From: Nitrososphaerota archaeon
GTDB lineage: Archaea > Thermoproteota > Nitrososphaeria > Nitrososphaerales > CADDZS01
Direction: 5' to 3'
DNA: 32,128 nt
Assembly (NCBI GenBank): GCA_013288145.1
Contig: JABDCJ010000031.1
Span: forward strand, 1-32,128
The position numbers were made by a program, and so were the translations under genes. The notes beneath the pieces were generated by a model. That model made no database searches and was not told the DNA's origin. It worked only from the letters and a program-made list of their open reading frames with translations. Of the stretch, positions 22,968 through 31,121 are shown piece by piece. Within the stretch, counting starts at the first letter, position 1. The number at the start of each line of letters is the position of its first letter.

Positions 22968-24026
22968 TCAGCTTGAGCTTCTTCTGTGGCTTAAGCCTTC
23001 CTCAGGAGGATCGTCAATCCCTTTTTCGTCTAAAACAAAAACCACTTCTCTCTCCGCGTGATATGGACTGTCAACCATTCTCGCAACACGGTTTTTCCCA
23101 GATTTCCTCACGTAAATTCTGTAAGTACTTGTATGTGCAACGACATTGCCTCCGGTTGCCTTTGTCGGATCTCCGAAGAATGTGTCGGGGGAGGATTGCA
23201 CCTGATTTGTAGCAACAACTGCAACGTTGTACACTTCCGCTGTCCTAACTAGTGTATGCATGAAGCGATTAAGACGCTGCTGACGTTCAGAAAGAGTTCC
23301 TCTCCCCAAAAACTCTGCGCGATAGTGCGCGACCGCACTGTCTACAACTACCAGCCTAACTCCATGACTCCTAATTTGAGAACCGAGCTCACCGACTATG
23401 AGCTCCTGGTGCGAGGAGTTGAAGGCCTTGGCAACTATTATGCCGTTCAAAATGGAATCGGCGTTTTTTCCCCGCGATATTGCGATCTCAGCAATTCTCT
23501 CGGGTCTGAAAGTGTTTTCAGTATCGACGTATACCACTCTTCCATCCAGACCGCCTTCTTCAACGGGTAATTGGGTCGTGACACACAATGTGTGGCAGAC
23601 CTGAGTCTTTCCCGAGCCGAATTCTCCATAAAATTCGGTTACTGCTTGAGTTTCGATGCCGCCCGCGAGAAGATCATCGAGATTTCTTGAACCCGTCGAG
23701 ATCCGCTCAATCGATTTTCTCCTTTTGTAAATCTCAGAGGCCGAAACAAAGTCATCGTCAAAGTACTTCAGCTCGACTAGTTTCGTCCTGGCTTTATTGC
23801 AAAGTTCAGTTGCTCTGGCAAGGTCGGACCCCACGGCGTCTGCAACATCGCTGGGCGACTTTACTGCGAGATCCAGAACTGTAATAATGCCGATTTCATT
23901 GAGCTTTGCCTTTGTCGCTGGACCGATACCGTCGAGCTCATCGATCTCGACATCAGCGACAGCGCCCTTGCTGACTTCGGGAAGACCTGATCCATCTTCC
24001 GGCTCGTTGGCGTCTGCTTTGTTCAT
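22968..24026 (-). CDS. radA: DNA recombinase RadA
   Basis: 352 residues from ATG 24026. The N-terminal helix-hairpin-helix domain (about 28-85, IDELDGIGPATKAKLNEIG) binds DNA; FVSA at 93-96 is the FxxA polymerisation motif; Walker A GEFGSGKT is at 134-141 and Walker B LVVVDS follows near 225. Loop L1 contains FLGRGTLSERQQRLNRF and loop L2 DPTKATGGNVVAH. RadA forms ATP-dependent filaments on single-stranded DNA for strand exchange. The C-terminal tail beyond the core is short and polar. It lies on the same strand as the Asn-tRNA synthetase upstream with a 45-base gap. Confidence 0.97.
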   Translation of the reverse strand: MNKADANEPEDGSGLPEVSKGAVADVEIDELDGIGPATKAKLNEIGIITVLDLAVKSPSDVADAVGSDLARATELCNKARTKLVELKYFDDDFVSASEIYKRRKSIERISTGSRNLDDLLAGGIETQAVTEFYGEFGSGKTQVCHTLCVTTQLPVEEGGLDGRVVYVDTENTFRPERIAEIAISRGKNADSILNGIIVAKAFNSSHQELIVGELGSQIRSHGVRLVVVDSAVAHYRAEFLGRGTLSERQQRLNRFMHTLVRTAEVYNVAVVATNQVQSSPDTFFGDPTKATGGNVVAHTSTYRIYVRKSGKNRVARMVDSPYHAEREVVFVLDEKGIDDPPEEGLSHRRSSS

Positions 24027-24071
24027 TTTCTAGCGCGCACGGTTTTTTGCTAATCCGGAAGAAACCTGACT

Positions 24072-25397
24072 TTATGGACTTACCCTGCTGATCGTTCTGG
24101 GGAATAGGCTCGTTGCCCTAATATGCTTCAATCCACACATCCATCGCGTTGTTCTCTCGGCGCCTATTCCAAAACCAGAGTGCTCGGGCATTCCGAATTT
24201 CCTCAGCTCCAGGTACCATTCAAACGACTCGGTCGGAAGCTCCTGTTTCTGAATCCGTCCCATTAGCTCTTTGTAATCGTGAATTCTTTGGCCACCTGTT
24301 GCAATCTCTCCGTAACCTTCAGGAGCAATTAGGTCTGCAGATTTCGTAACCTTATCATTTGTCTCTTCCGTCATATGATAGAATGATCGGGCAGATAGTG
24401 GGTACCCGGTTATGAAAAACGGGACATCAAATTCTTTGGAGACAAGCCGTTCGCCATCCGTCGGCAGGTCCTCTCCCCATTCGAACGAGACTCCCTTCTT
24501 AATCGAGATCTCTCGTGCCTCATCGTAGCTGATTCTCGGAAAGGGCACCTCAGGGAATTTGAAGCTGCGACCCAGCGTCTTGAGATCTTCCGATCTGTTT
24601 GTCAGCACTCTTTCAGCCATGGCATTCACCAAGTTCTCCTGAAGGCGCATGTTGTCGTTCTGATCGGCGAAAGCTTGCTCTGCTTCGATCATCCAAAACT
24701 CGGTAAGATGCTTGCTCGTCTTTGATTTCTCTGCCCTAAACGCCGGCTGGAAAATAAAGACCTTGCCAAGAGCCGCGAGTGCGGCTTCTTCGTAAAGTTG
24801 CGCACTCTGGCTCAAGTAAGCCTTTTTGTCAAAGTAGTTGATTTCAAAGAGCGTCGAGCCTCCCTCGACAGCATTCTGAACAATCGAAGGCGCAGAGATT
24901 AGAGTAAAGCCGTTCTTTACAAAGTGATCGAAAGTTGCGTAAACAATCTCTGCTCTGATTCGTATAATGGCGGATGCTTTACGTCCCCTAATCGCAAGAT
25001 GCCGCTTGTCGTAGAGAAAAGACGAGCGTGATTTTACAGCACTCCTCGTTATCGGCCAGTCTTCCGCGAGAGATATGATCCAGAATCCAGCGACAGAAAT
25101 CTCCTTTCCTCCTGGTGCTCGTTTGTCTTCGCGTATGACTCCTTCCACGGCCACAGCTGATTCTTTCGTTGCAGCTTCAAAATCTGCGAATGCCTGAGAT
25201 GGGACCCTATCTCTCTTGCAGGCTACCTGAATGTATCCGCTGCCGTCTCTAATCGTAGCAAATTTGATTCCGCCGATCGAACTCTTGGTTGCAACCCAGC
25301 CCATAATAGTAACTGAAGCGCCAGGGGCTTCCTTGAGCGCTTGTGCAATGGTGTGAGTTCGCGACTTCGGTCTTGGCAAAGATTGTTGAACGGTCAT
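24072..25397 (-). CDS. asnS: Asparaginyl-tRNA synthetase
   Basis: 441 residues from ATG 25397. The N-terminal OB fold for anticodon binding covers about 10-115 (VTIMGWVATKSSIGGIKFATIRDGSG), followed by the class II catalytic core with motif 2 region FRAEKSKTSKHLTEFWMIEAE and motif 3 GFGIGAERTTRWMCGL. The TEFWMIEAE form separates AsnRS from AspRS, which normally has NEFTSID-like residues; APEGYGEIATGGQR and RATSLFPRT also fit AsnRS. It charges tRNA-Asn with asparagine in the cytosol. A few substitutions make the sequence look somewhat divergent, so an AspRS/AsnRS paralogue is a minor alternative. Confidence 0.9.
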   Translation of the reverse strand: MTVQQSLPRPKSRTHTIAQALKEAPGASVTIMGWVATKSSIGGIKFATIRDGSGYIQVACKRDRVPSQAFADFEAATKESAVAVEGVIREDKRAPGGKEISVAGFWIISLAEDWPITRSAVKSRSSFLYDKRHLAIRGRKASAIIRIRAEIVYATFDHFVKNGFTLISAPSIVQNAVEGGSTLFEINYFDKKAYLSQSAQLYEEAALAALGKVFIFQPAFRAEKSKTSKHLTEFWMIEAEQAFADQNDNMRLQENLVNAMAERVLTNRSEDLKTLGRSFKFPEVPFPRISYDEAREISIKKGVSFEWGEDLPTDGERLVSKEFDVPFFITGYPLSARSFYHMTEETNDKVTKSADLIAPEGYGEIATGGQRIHDYKELMGRIQKQELPTESFEWYLELRKFGMPEHSGFGIGAERTTRWMCGLKHIRATSLFPRTISRVSP

Positions 25398-25549
25398 TTG
25401 AGCAGTTCGACGTCCGAGTTTCCTTTTCTAAACCTCTCCAAGGCCTCGCATCCTTTTGAATCATTCGCTAGATGCGGCAATTTACGGGAATGATTTTCAA
25501 AAATGTTAGGAAAAGGAAATTTCATTTTTTTTGCAGTTCTAGTTTCAGT

Positions 25550-26152
25550 CTAATTTTCCTCGAAAACCAGGGCTCTGAATTTGTAAATCGCAGTTCCCGG
25601 AACGAGCCATTGATCAGGTGGTGCCCCTGCCTTCATGCAAAGATTACACAGAAACTCTTCCGCCTCCCAGTTAAACTCTGAAGCAACTTGTGGAAGGAGC
25701 AACCCCGAACCATATGACCACCTCATGATCAAGCCATCCTTTCCGACATCAATTCTTGAGGGCAATTCGGTTGGGTTATTCACTTCAATCTGCACAGGTT
25801 GTGCAATGACGCTTACCTCTACCAACAGTCTTGAAAGTTCACTCTTTTTCACTGGGGGAAACCTCGGGTCGCCTGTTGCTGCCTCGATAGAAGCGTTAGT
25901 GAGCGCCCTTGAAAGCTCGAAAACAGGGTCGGGGTAACCGATGCATCCTCGAAGTGATTTCCCAAGATCTTTTTCCTTCAGCGTGACAAAGCAGCCCAAC
26001 TTTTGTTTGAATCGGGGATCTGAACCCAATGCTGGTTGTATCTCTCGCCTCCCTGTTTCGAGAAATTCAGAAATTGTATTACGGGCAGCGGTAGTAAGCA
26101 GAGGACCGTCGCTTTCGGCAAATGTTACCCTAAACAAATCCGCACTATTCAT
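25550..26152 (-). CDS. AMMECR1 family protein
   Basis: 200 residues from ATG 26152. The invariant LRGCIG motif is at 67-72, preceded by GCFVTLKEKD and followed by DPRFPPVKKSEL, EVSVIAQP, KDGLIMRWSYGSGLLLPQVASE and EAGAPPDQW-like ends, all features of the family. AMMECR1 proteins occur in archaea and eukaryotes; mutations of the human one cause a syndrome, yet the biochemical role is unresolved, with a possible link to RNA or radical-SAM partners. It follows a Mut7-C/PIN-like gene by 18 bases on the same strand, so the two are probably co-transcribed. Confidence 0.93.
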   Translation of the reverse strand: MNSADLFRVTFAESDGPLLTTAARNTISEFLETGRREIQPALGSDPRFKQKLGCFVTLKEKDLGKSLRGCIGYPDPVFELSRALTNASIEAATGDPRFPPVKKSELSRLLVEVSVIAQPVQIEVNNPTELPSRIDVGKDGLIMRWSYGSGLLLPQVASEFNWEAEEFLCNLCMKAGAPPDQWLVPGTAIYKFRALVFEEN

Positions 26153-26170
26153 TTATTGGTTCACGATCTT

Positions 26171-26644
26171 TCATTTCGTTTTTTTGGTTAGCTCGGAATC
26201 TACTTCATCGAAAAGAGTTTTCATTTTCCTCCAATGACTTCCTCGCCAATATGCTTTTCCACAATTGTTGCATGAGTAAATGTTTTCGTTGTCTTGTTTT
26301 TTCGTCCCCGTATCAGCGATCTCCCCATTGCAGATGGAACACCTAGAAACTAAAGAGTCTCTGGATATTTTCTGGACGCCGGACTTTGCGAGAACCTGAT
26401 ACAATTTTTCCTTTTCGCTTTTCGCGTTTACGAGAATTGCATTGCCTTTCACAGCTTTTGTGTAGACATACAAATCGTGATCCGCTGTTAGAAGGGTTCG
26501 GCCAGTGGACAAGGTCACTTCGACTAGGTCTTTGTCGTTAGATATTGAATCGTAGATCGTGTCAAATCCCAAAATCCGAAGTTTTCTAGCGGTTGAACCT
26601 AGCATTCCGTCGACCAAGAATGTCGGCTTTTGCTGTCGTTCCAA
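26171..26644 (-). CDS. Mut7-C RNase-type (PIN-like) protein with zinc ribbon
   Basis: 157 residues from TTG 26644. The N-terminal Mut7-C/DUF82 domain reads FLVDGMLGSTARKLRILGFDT with Asp12, then Asp40-region and TADHDL with Asp55 and Asp57 as likely metal ligands, a PIN-like nuclease arrangement. The C-terminal zinc ribbon has Cys102-Cys105 and Cys125-Cys128 followed by the signature KAYWRGSHWRKM. Related C. elegans MUT-7 acts in RNA silencing; archaeal members are thought to be RNases without a proven substrate. It precedes the AMMECR1 gene in a probable operon. Confidence 0.92.
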   Translation of the reverse strand: MERQQKPTFLVDGMLGSTARKLRILGFDTIYDSISNDKDLVEVTLSTGRTLLTADHDLYVYTKAVKGNAILVNAKSEKEKLYQVLAKSGVQKISRDSLVSRCSICNGEIADTGTKKQDNENIYSCNNCGKAYWRGSHWRKMKTLFDEVDSELTKKTK

Positions 26645-26687
26645 ATGATGAACCGAGAGCTTCAGGAGTCTCAGAAGAAGAAATTAC

Positions 26688-27296
26688 TCAGGCACCGTCA
26701 ACGGCGTTTTGGAGTTCTTCACCTTCCGGATTGCCAGTAGTGCACTCGCCACAGACATAACGGCCATCGATTTCTAACAAGCGATCTGACCACTGGTTGC
26801 ACGAGTCGCAATAACCCGCAAGAAATGTGGGCTCTTTTGTTGCTTGACTCGTCATTATCATAGCCTTTTCAGAAATGATATCAAAGAGCTCTGGAGTTAT
26901 AGCTAAAATGTCTGAAATGGAAATGATCCCCACAATGCCATTCTTGTAGCTTACTCCTAATCTTTTGATGCCGTGCTTGCGCATTGCACGAGCTGCCTCG
27001 ATTATCTCTTTCTCACTTTCGATTGTATACAGAGGCTTAGACATCACGTCAATTGCCCTAACCGAACTCGGTTTCGTGTCCTTGCTTACCACCTTGGTTA
27101 CGATGTCGCCATCGGTCACGATTCCGATTGGACGATCATTTTCTGTAATGACGACGCTTCCTGCCTTGGATGCCGTCATTTTTTGAGATACTTGCTGTAT
27201 GGACTCGTCTGGATCGGCTGTAATCACAGGGCTATTCATGACTTCCCGGACTAAGACTCTGGTCCGCACAGGAGATGAATATTCTGAATTTTTCAT
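26688..27296 (-). CDS. Two CBS domains plus C-terminal zinc ribbon
   Basis: I choose the ATG at 27296 (202 residues, beginning MKNSEYSSPV) because the longer frame to 27410 would run into the Rqc2/NEMF gene. Two CBS domains are visible: VREVMNSPVITADPDESIQQV with IGIVTDGDIV, and AIDVMSKPLYTIESEKEIIE with VGIISISDIL. Paired CBS domains usually bind adenine nucleotides or S-adenosylmethionine. The C-terminus has YCDSCNQW and YVCGECTTG, a four-cysteine zinc ribbon. Such proteins act as nucleotide sensors, though the partner is unknown. It lies 46 bases after the Rqc2/NEMF homologue on the same strand. Confidence 0.88.
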   Translation of the reverse strand: MKNSEYSSPVRTRVLVREVMNSPVITADPDESIQQVSQKMTASKAGSVVITENDRPIGIVTDGDIVTKVVSKDTKPSSVRAIDVMSKPLYTIESEKEIIEAARAMRKHGIKRLGVSYKNGIVGIISISDILAITPELFDIISEKAMIMTSQATKEPTFLAGYCDSCNQWSDRLLEIDGRYVCGECTTGNPEGEELQNAVDGA

Positions 27297-27342
27297 TGCT
27301 AGCTCGCTGCCCCGTCTGGAAGAGAAAACGGGCTTACCGCTC

Positions 27343-29394
27343 TTAATTGTTTTGTTTTTCCAATATGAATTTGTACCCGCCCGAAGGTAACACTCGCAAG
27401 ACTTCGTCAAGAGGCAGTTTTTTGCTTGCTTCCTTTACCTTGGAATCCTTTATCTTGTTAACAAGTTGCTGTTTCAACTTGCGAGCAAACATCGTTCCCT
27501 TTTCTCTTCCCGGCCCGATCTTCACATGGGAATGGCAGTAACCGGAGATAGATTTCTCGGGTCCGCACACAACGAGAAGAGACCCGGAATCTGGGACAGA
27601 CTCTTCGTTTGAAGGTTTGTCCAAAGTGGGGAGATTCCCGCTTGACATTATTCCAACGGCAAGCTCCGTCTTGACGTGCCTAATAAAATTCTTCTTTCCC
27701 TCGATGAAAAATGATCCTCGCGGCAGATACTCACCTGAAGGGGCGCTCTTCTTGATTTGATCCGGAGTTACCCAATAAGCGTCCGCCGAACCGAGCTCAT
27801 CTTTCCATGCACGACTGAAGCTGACTGTGGACTGAGCCATTTCAAGAGCAATTTCCTCAGAAAGGTTGGCGGTTTCGTTTCCCTCGTTTCTCAAGATGAA
27901 AAAAGGAGATCCATGCAAATCCGCGTGGAATACTATATCGTTCTTGCCAGTATATTTGTTGATGACAATGCTGTTCGATGTACTGTCCCTTCCTCCCAAT
28001 GCAAGTCTTCCGTCAGATGTTACAAACCAACGATATCTTTCAAACCACTGACGTTCTCTCCTCTCTGTTATCAACTTCCTCTCAGCTTTCTCCTCCTGGG
28101 ATCGGGTTGTCTCAACCAAACTCTCTTTCTGTTCCTCGAGAGTTCTCATGATATCCTCCAGGTTGCGCGTCTCTGAATCAAGGCGCTTTGCCTCGTCAAA
28201 CAGCCGCGAACCCAGAGCGGTACCCGTATACGATTTTAGGAAAGATCTGGGTTCGAACAAAAATCTGGCTTGATTCGCAGATTCTTTAGAAAGCTCAAGA
28301 ACATCATAAGAGATGAGTTTACTTACAAGTTCCTGGTTCGAATTCAGATTTTCAAGCTGAGAAGACATCAGTGACTTTGCCATTATCCGCAGGCCCTCTG
28401 CTCTTCTTTTATTCGATTCAATCTGGGTTGCCTGCTTTGCGAGAGCTGAACTCAACTCAGCTGCCTTCGCTCTGGTCTTTTTAGATACCGACCTTCTCCT
28501 TTCAAGCACTATAGCCTGGACAAGTACCTCATCCAGGGCGTCACTCAGGCTAGGGAATGAACTAATAGTTGCGAGTTTTTGTTGTTCGTAAAGCTTCCAG
28601 GAATTAGGAATTATCGGGCAAACGTCAATATCAAGATCAGAATCCTCTAGAGGAACCAAGATGAAACCGGCTTCACTATTTCGAAGGTCGTTGCGCAAGA
28701 TCTCGCAAACCATAGCAATCTTCTCCAGATCTCCGGTGTTGAGCTTTTCGGAAGGCAGGTTAGGATCGATGTTTGCCCTAAAGAAAATTTCTTCAACAAA
28801 TTTTCTGGATGTGCCAATATTGCGACCAAACCATCGAACAGCGGAAAGATTGTCCTTACCAGCTTGCGCGGCGGTGGTTGAATGAATGGAGACGAGTTTT
28901 TCCTTGTCAATATCTTGAAGCGGAACTCCTCGAGTGGGCGGAAGAGCATATTTCTCCCCTACCTGAAGATTTCTATGTCGAAAGCTTTGTGGCTTCTCGA
29001 CGTCCAATATCAAATCTGCTTGATCCGGATCAGTAAGTACCAGATTTCCTTGTGCGAAGAACTCTGCATAGAGATTTCGATTTTCTCCCTTTCTGCTTTT
29101 GAAAGAGTATTTTGCAATTCGCTCATTGCCAACTTGCTCGACCGAAAGGAGGGCAAACCGTTCGAGCACCCTTACTCGTGACACAAAGCCAGTTGCTTGA
29201 GAAACCGACAGATTCTTGGTCGTCATCCAGTTCGCGAAAGAAGAAACAGCAATCAGCTTCTCAGGCTTGGTTGAATGATTCAGACGAAAAAGTGCTCCTT
29301 CCTCCATCGAGTAAATGCCGCTGACAAAATAGTCCTTTATTGACTCTGAAATTTTGCCACAGAGCAAATGTATCTCGATCGCGGAGATTTCCAT
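27343..29394 (-). CDS. NEMF/Rqc2 (RqcH) homologue, NFACT family
   Basis: 683 residues from ATG 29394. The N-terminal NFACT-N domain begins MEISAIEIHLLCGKISESI, the two middle coiled-coil segments lie at about 330-460 (ERRRSVSKKTRAKAAEL and ETRNLEDIMRTLEEQKESL), and the NFACT-R domain follows with RYRWFVTSDGRLALGGRD, HADLHGSPF and DAYWVTPDQIKKSAPSGEYLPRGSF. The archaeal members, like eukaryotic NEMF and bacterial RqcH, bind obstructed large ribosomal subunits and can recruit Ala-tRNA to add C-terminal tails. The R domain seen here is full length. It is encoded next to Asn-tRNA synthetase, AMMECR1 and a PIN-like protein, loosely a translation/RNA-quality neighbourhood. Confidence 0.95.
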   Translation of the reverse strand: MEISAIEIHLLCGKISESIKDYFVSGIYSMEEGALFRLNHSTKPEKLIAVSSFANWMTTKNLSVSQATGFVSRVRVLERFALLSVEQVGNERIAKYSFKSRKGENRNLYAEFFAQGNLVLTDPDQADLILDVEKPQSFRHRNLQVGEKYALPPTRGVPLQDIDKEKLVSIHSTTAAQAGKDNLSAVRWFGRNIGTSRKFVEEIFFRANIDPNLPSEKLNTGDLEKIAMVCEILRNDLRNSEAGFILVPLEDSDLDIDVCPIIPNSWKLYEQQKLATISSFPSLSDALDEVLVQAIVLERRRSVSKKTRAKAAELSSALAKQATQIESNKRRAEGLRIMAKSLMSSQLENLNSNQELVSKLISYDVLELSKESANQARFLFEPRSFLKSYTGTALGSRLFDEAKRLDSETRNLEDIMRTLEEQKESLVETTRSQEEKAERKLITERRERQWFERYRWFVTSDGRLALGGRDSTSNSIVINKYTGKNDIVFHADLHGSPFFILRNEGNETANLSEEIALEMAQSTVSFSRAWKDELGSADAYWVTPDQIKKSAPSGEYLPRGSFFIEGKKNFIRHVKTELAVGIMSSGNLPTLDKPSNEESVPDSGSLLVVCGPEKSISGYCHSHVKIGPGREKGTMFARKLKQQLVNKIKDSKVKEASKKLPLDEVLRVLPSGGYKFILEKQNN

Positions 29395-29558
29395 TTATTC
29401 ATCAATAATCCGTTGATTCTAACGCAAATTGTTTGCCTAGACAAACGACCGAAATCCTAAAAAGATGTCCGGCACTTTTTTCATTTCTGAATCCTCAATA
29501 TTGCTTGCGTAAAGATGGATAAAGGATTCGCATACGAAAAAATAGATGAATTTGGATC

Positions 29559-29978
29559 TTGGCAAAGCCAACCCGCAATAATGCACTGCCGGCTATTCCT
29601 CCGCTGGATCCTTCGATTCAAAGAAAGATGCTGGGTCGTCTTTACTGGATACGTGTTGGTTTTGGAGCCGTTGGAGGATTTCTTGCGGGTCTGGCCGGTT
29701 TGGTAACACCTCTAGAGCCGGTAGCTACCGATATTTGGACCCAGCTCAAAGACAACGTTGCCAATCCAAATGCTTACTATGGATTGTATATCGCTGTCAT
29801 CATTTATTTCGTTACTTACTATCTCGCAAAATACACTCTCTTGAAAGGCATAGCACCGAAGGACAAAAACCGGTTGATCACTCAGGGAATCGGTTCTTAC
29901 ATAATGATGTTCATTTTCACTTGGATTTTGTTTAACACGTATCATTTTTGCACTTTGCTGAGCGCTTGTCATGCCTAA
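29559..29978 (+). CDS. Three-span membrane protein resembling EMC6
   Basis: 139 residues from TTG 29559. The polar N-terminus of about 26 residues is followed by spans at about 28-48 (LYWIRVGFGAVGGFLAGLAGL), 74-92 and 107-128, then a short lumen-like tail with two cysteines. The last span TQGIGSYIMMFIFTWILFNTY parallels the end of eukaryotic EMC6, where a small loop of basic residues leads to [20 protein letters not shown]. EMC6 is the conserved core of the ER membrane insertase complex; archaeal homologues have been proposed. The resemblance is short and hydrophobic, so it needs profile confirmation. The gene overlaps the end of the RadA-like gene by 4 bases. Confidence 0.55.
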   Translation: MAKPTRNNALPAIPPLDPSIQRKMLGRLYWIRVGFGAVGGFLAGLAGLVTPLEPVATDIWTQLKDNVANPNAYYGLYIAVIIYFVTYYLAKYTLLKGIAPKDKNRLITQGIGSYIMMFIFTWILFNTYHFCTLLSACHA

Positions 29979-30718
29979 GCAATTCCGCTCGGCCCGATCT
30001 CAAAATCTATCTTCTTGCCATCGAGACTCGGCTGAATGAGCTCTGCATACCTCCTTCTGTCCACTCTTGAAAAATATACGCGGAAAAGAGAATATGCCGA
30101 GAGGACCTCTCCGGTGGTTTCTCCTTCGCCAAAGTCTCCCCGTGATCGAATCGAGTTGCTAAGCAAAACCGAGATTCCACGCCTGTTTGCAATGTAGGCT
30201 AAATCCCTAGCGTAGAGAGAAAGTGCTCGCTGTCTCGCCGGTATCTCGTTTTCTTTCGAAAAGTCAGAAACAAAATTGGAAGTTATATCATCAATTATCA
30301 ACAGACGACAATGCGAAAAAGTTAGGTCTTCTTCGAATCTTTTATTCACCTGAATCTGAGATGAGGCGCTACGAACAGAAATCGAGTAAATGCTTTCAAG
30401 AACTCGTTTCGAATTTATCGAGCGATTTTCGGCAATCTCTACAATTCGCTCTGGTCGAAATGATCCTGTACAATCGACGAAGACTGCTTTGATTCCCTTC
30501 TCGCCATGCGTTTCGAGGAATTGACACGTAGTCACGGCATTTTGAAAACAGAACTGTGTTTTACCTGTTCCTGCCGCACCAAAAACATCTGTGATGCAGC
30601 TTGTCGGTAAGCTTCCGCCTAAAAGATAATCAAAAGATGAGGACCCGGTAGTTATTTTCAAAATCGCATGACGGACAAAAGAGAATCTTTCCACGTGTGA
30701 TTTCGCGACTTCGCTCAT
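29975..30718 (-). CDS. RadA paralogue without helix-hairpin-helix domain (RadB-like)
   Basis: 247 residues from ATG 30718. The whole chain is one RecA fold: Walker A GAAGTGKT at 47-54, DCTGSFRPERI matching the post-Walker block of RadA, Walker B LLIIDD near 142-147 and a poorly conserved L2 region around GEGETTGEVLSAYSLFRVY. The N-terminal DNA-binding domain and the FxxA interface of RadA are absent. Such paralogues (RadB, RadC) regulate RadA or replication forks rather than catalyse strand exchange. With its gene about 6 kb from RadA, it may modulate that protein. It converges on the EMC6-like gene. Confidence 0.85.
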   Translation of the reverse strand: MSEVAKSHVERFSFVRHAILKITTGSSSFDYLLGGSLPTSCITDVFGAAGTGKTQFCFQNAVTTCQFLETHGEKGIKAVFVDCTGSFRPERIVEIAENRSINSKRVLESIYSISVRSASSQIQVNKRFEEDLTFSHCRLLIIDDITSNFVSDFSKENEIPARQRALSLYARDLAYIANRRGISVLLSNSIRSRGDFGEGETTGEVLSAYSLFRVYFSRVDRRRYAELIQPSLDGKKIDFEIGPSGIA

Positions 30719-30828
30719 GCGAATCCTTCACCAGAATTGTTTTTCACTTGAGACAAAAGTTTCGCGGAGACTTCAATGTTGTGAACAATTGGTTAGGGAT
30801 TCGATCAGAAAAAGTCTACTTGGGAAGG

Positions 30829-30836
30829 TTTTTATC
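30829..30836 (+). promoter_or_regulatory. TATA-like box of the Sm-like gene
   Basis: TTTTTATC lies 37-44 bases before the GTG at 30873, allowing a leader of about 15 bases with AAGGATT. Confidence 0.4.
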
Positions 30837-30872
30837 TACGAAACCAAGACTGGGCGCTTTAAGGATTAGACG

Positions 30873-31121
30873 GTGTCTCAACAACAAGGCAAAAGGCCGT
30901 TGAATGCGCTTCAAAAAGCCATCAACAAAGAAGTGTCTGTTCGCTTAAAGATGGACCTTGAGTATCGCGGTAAGATGAGCAACGTCGACCCTTACATGAA
31001 TGTGATACTCGTAGATGCGACTGAGTATAGTGGCGGTAATCCGTCTGCGAATTATGGCAAGGTAGTCATACGAGGAAATAACGTTCTTTTCATCAAGATT
31101 TCGAGCAGCTTTCAGATCTAA
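30873..31121 (+). CDS. Sm-like archaeal protein (LSm/SmAP)
   Basis: 82 residues from GTG 30873. The Sm1 motif runs through VSVRLKMDLEYRGKMSNVDPYMNVIL (residues about 21-46) with the RNA-contact Asp39 and Asn43, and Sm2 through VVIRGNNVLFI (about 64-74) with the Arg-Gly-Asn triplet. Archaeal LSm proteins form hexa- or heptameric rings that bind U-rich RNA. The N-terminal helix region LNALQKAIN matches the family's length and start. The stop overlaps that of the convergent RIO2 gene by 4 bases. Confidence 0.95.
   Translation: MSQQQGKRPLNALQKAINKEVSVRLKMDLEYRGKMSNVDPYMNVILVDATEYSGGNPSANYGKVVIRGNNVLFIKISSSFQI

Noticed and set aside
23256..23570. Plus-strand frames opposite RadA
   Set aside because: RadA is unambiguous on the minus strand with every motif present; the opposite frames are shadows.
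27757..28176. 139-codon plus-strand frame within the Rqc2/NEMF gene
   Set aside because: The minus-strand gene is continuous and conserved in type through this region, and the antisense translation is featureless.
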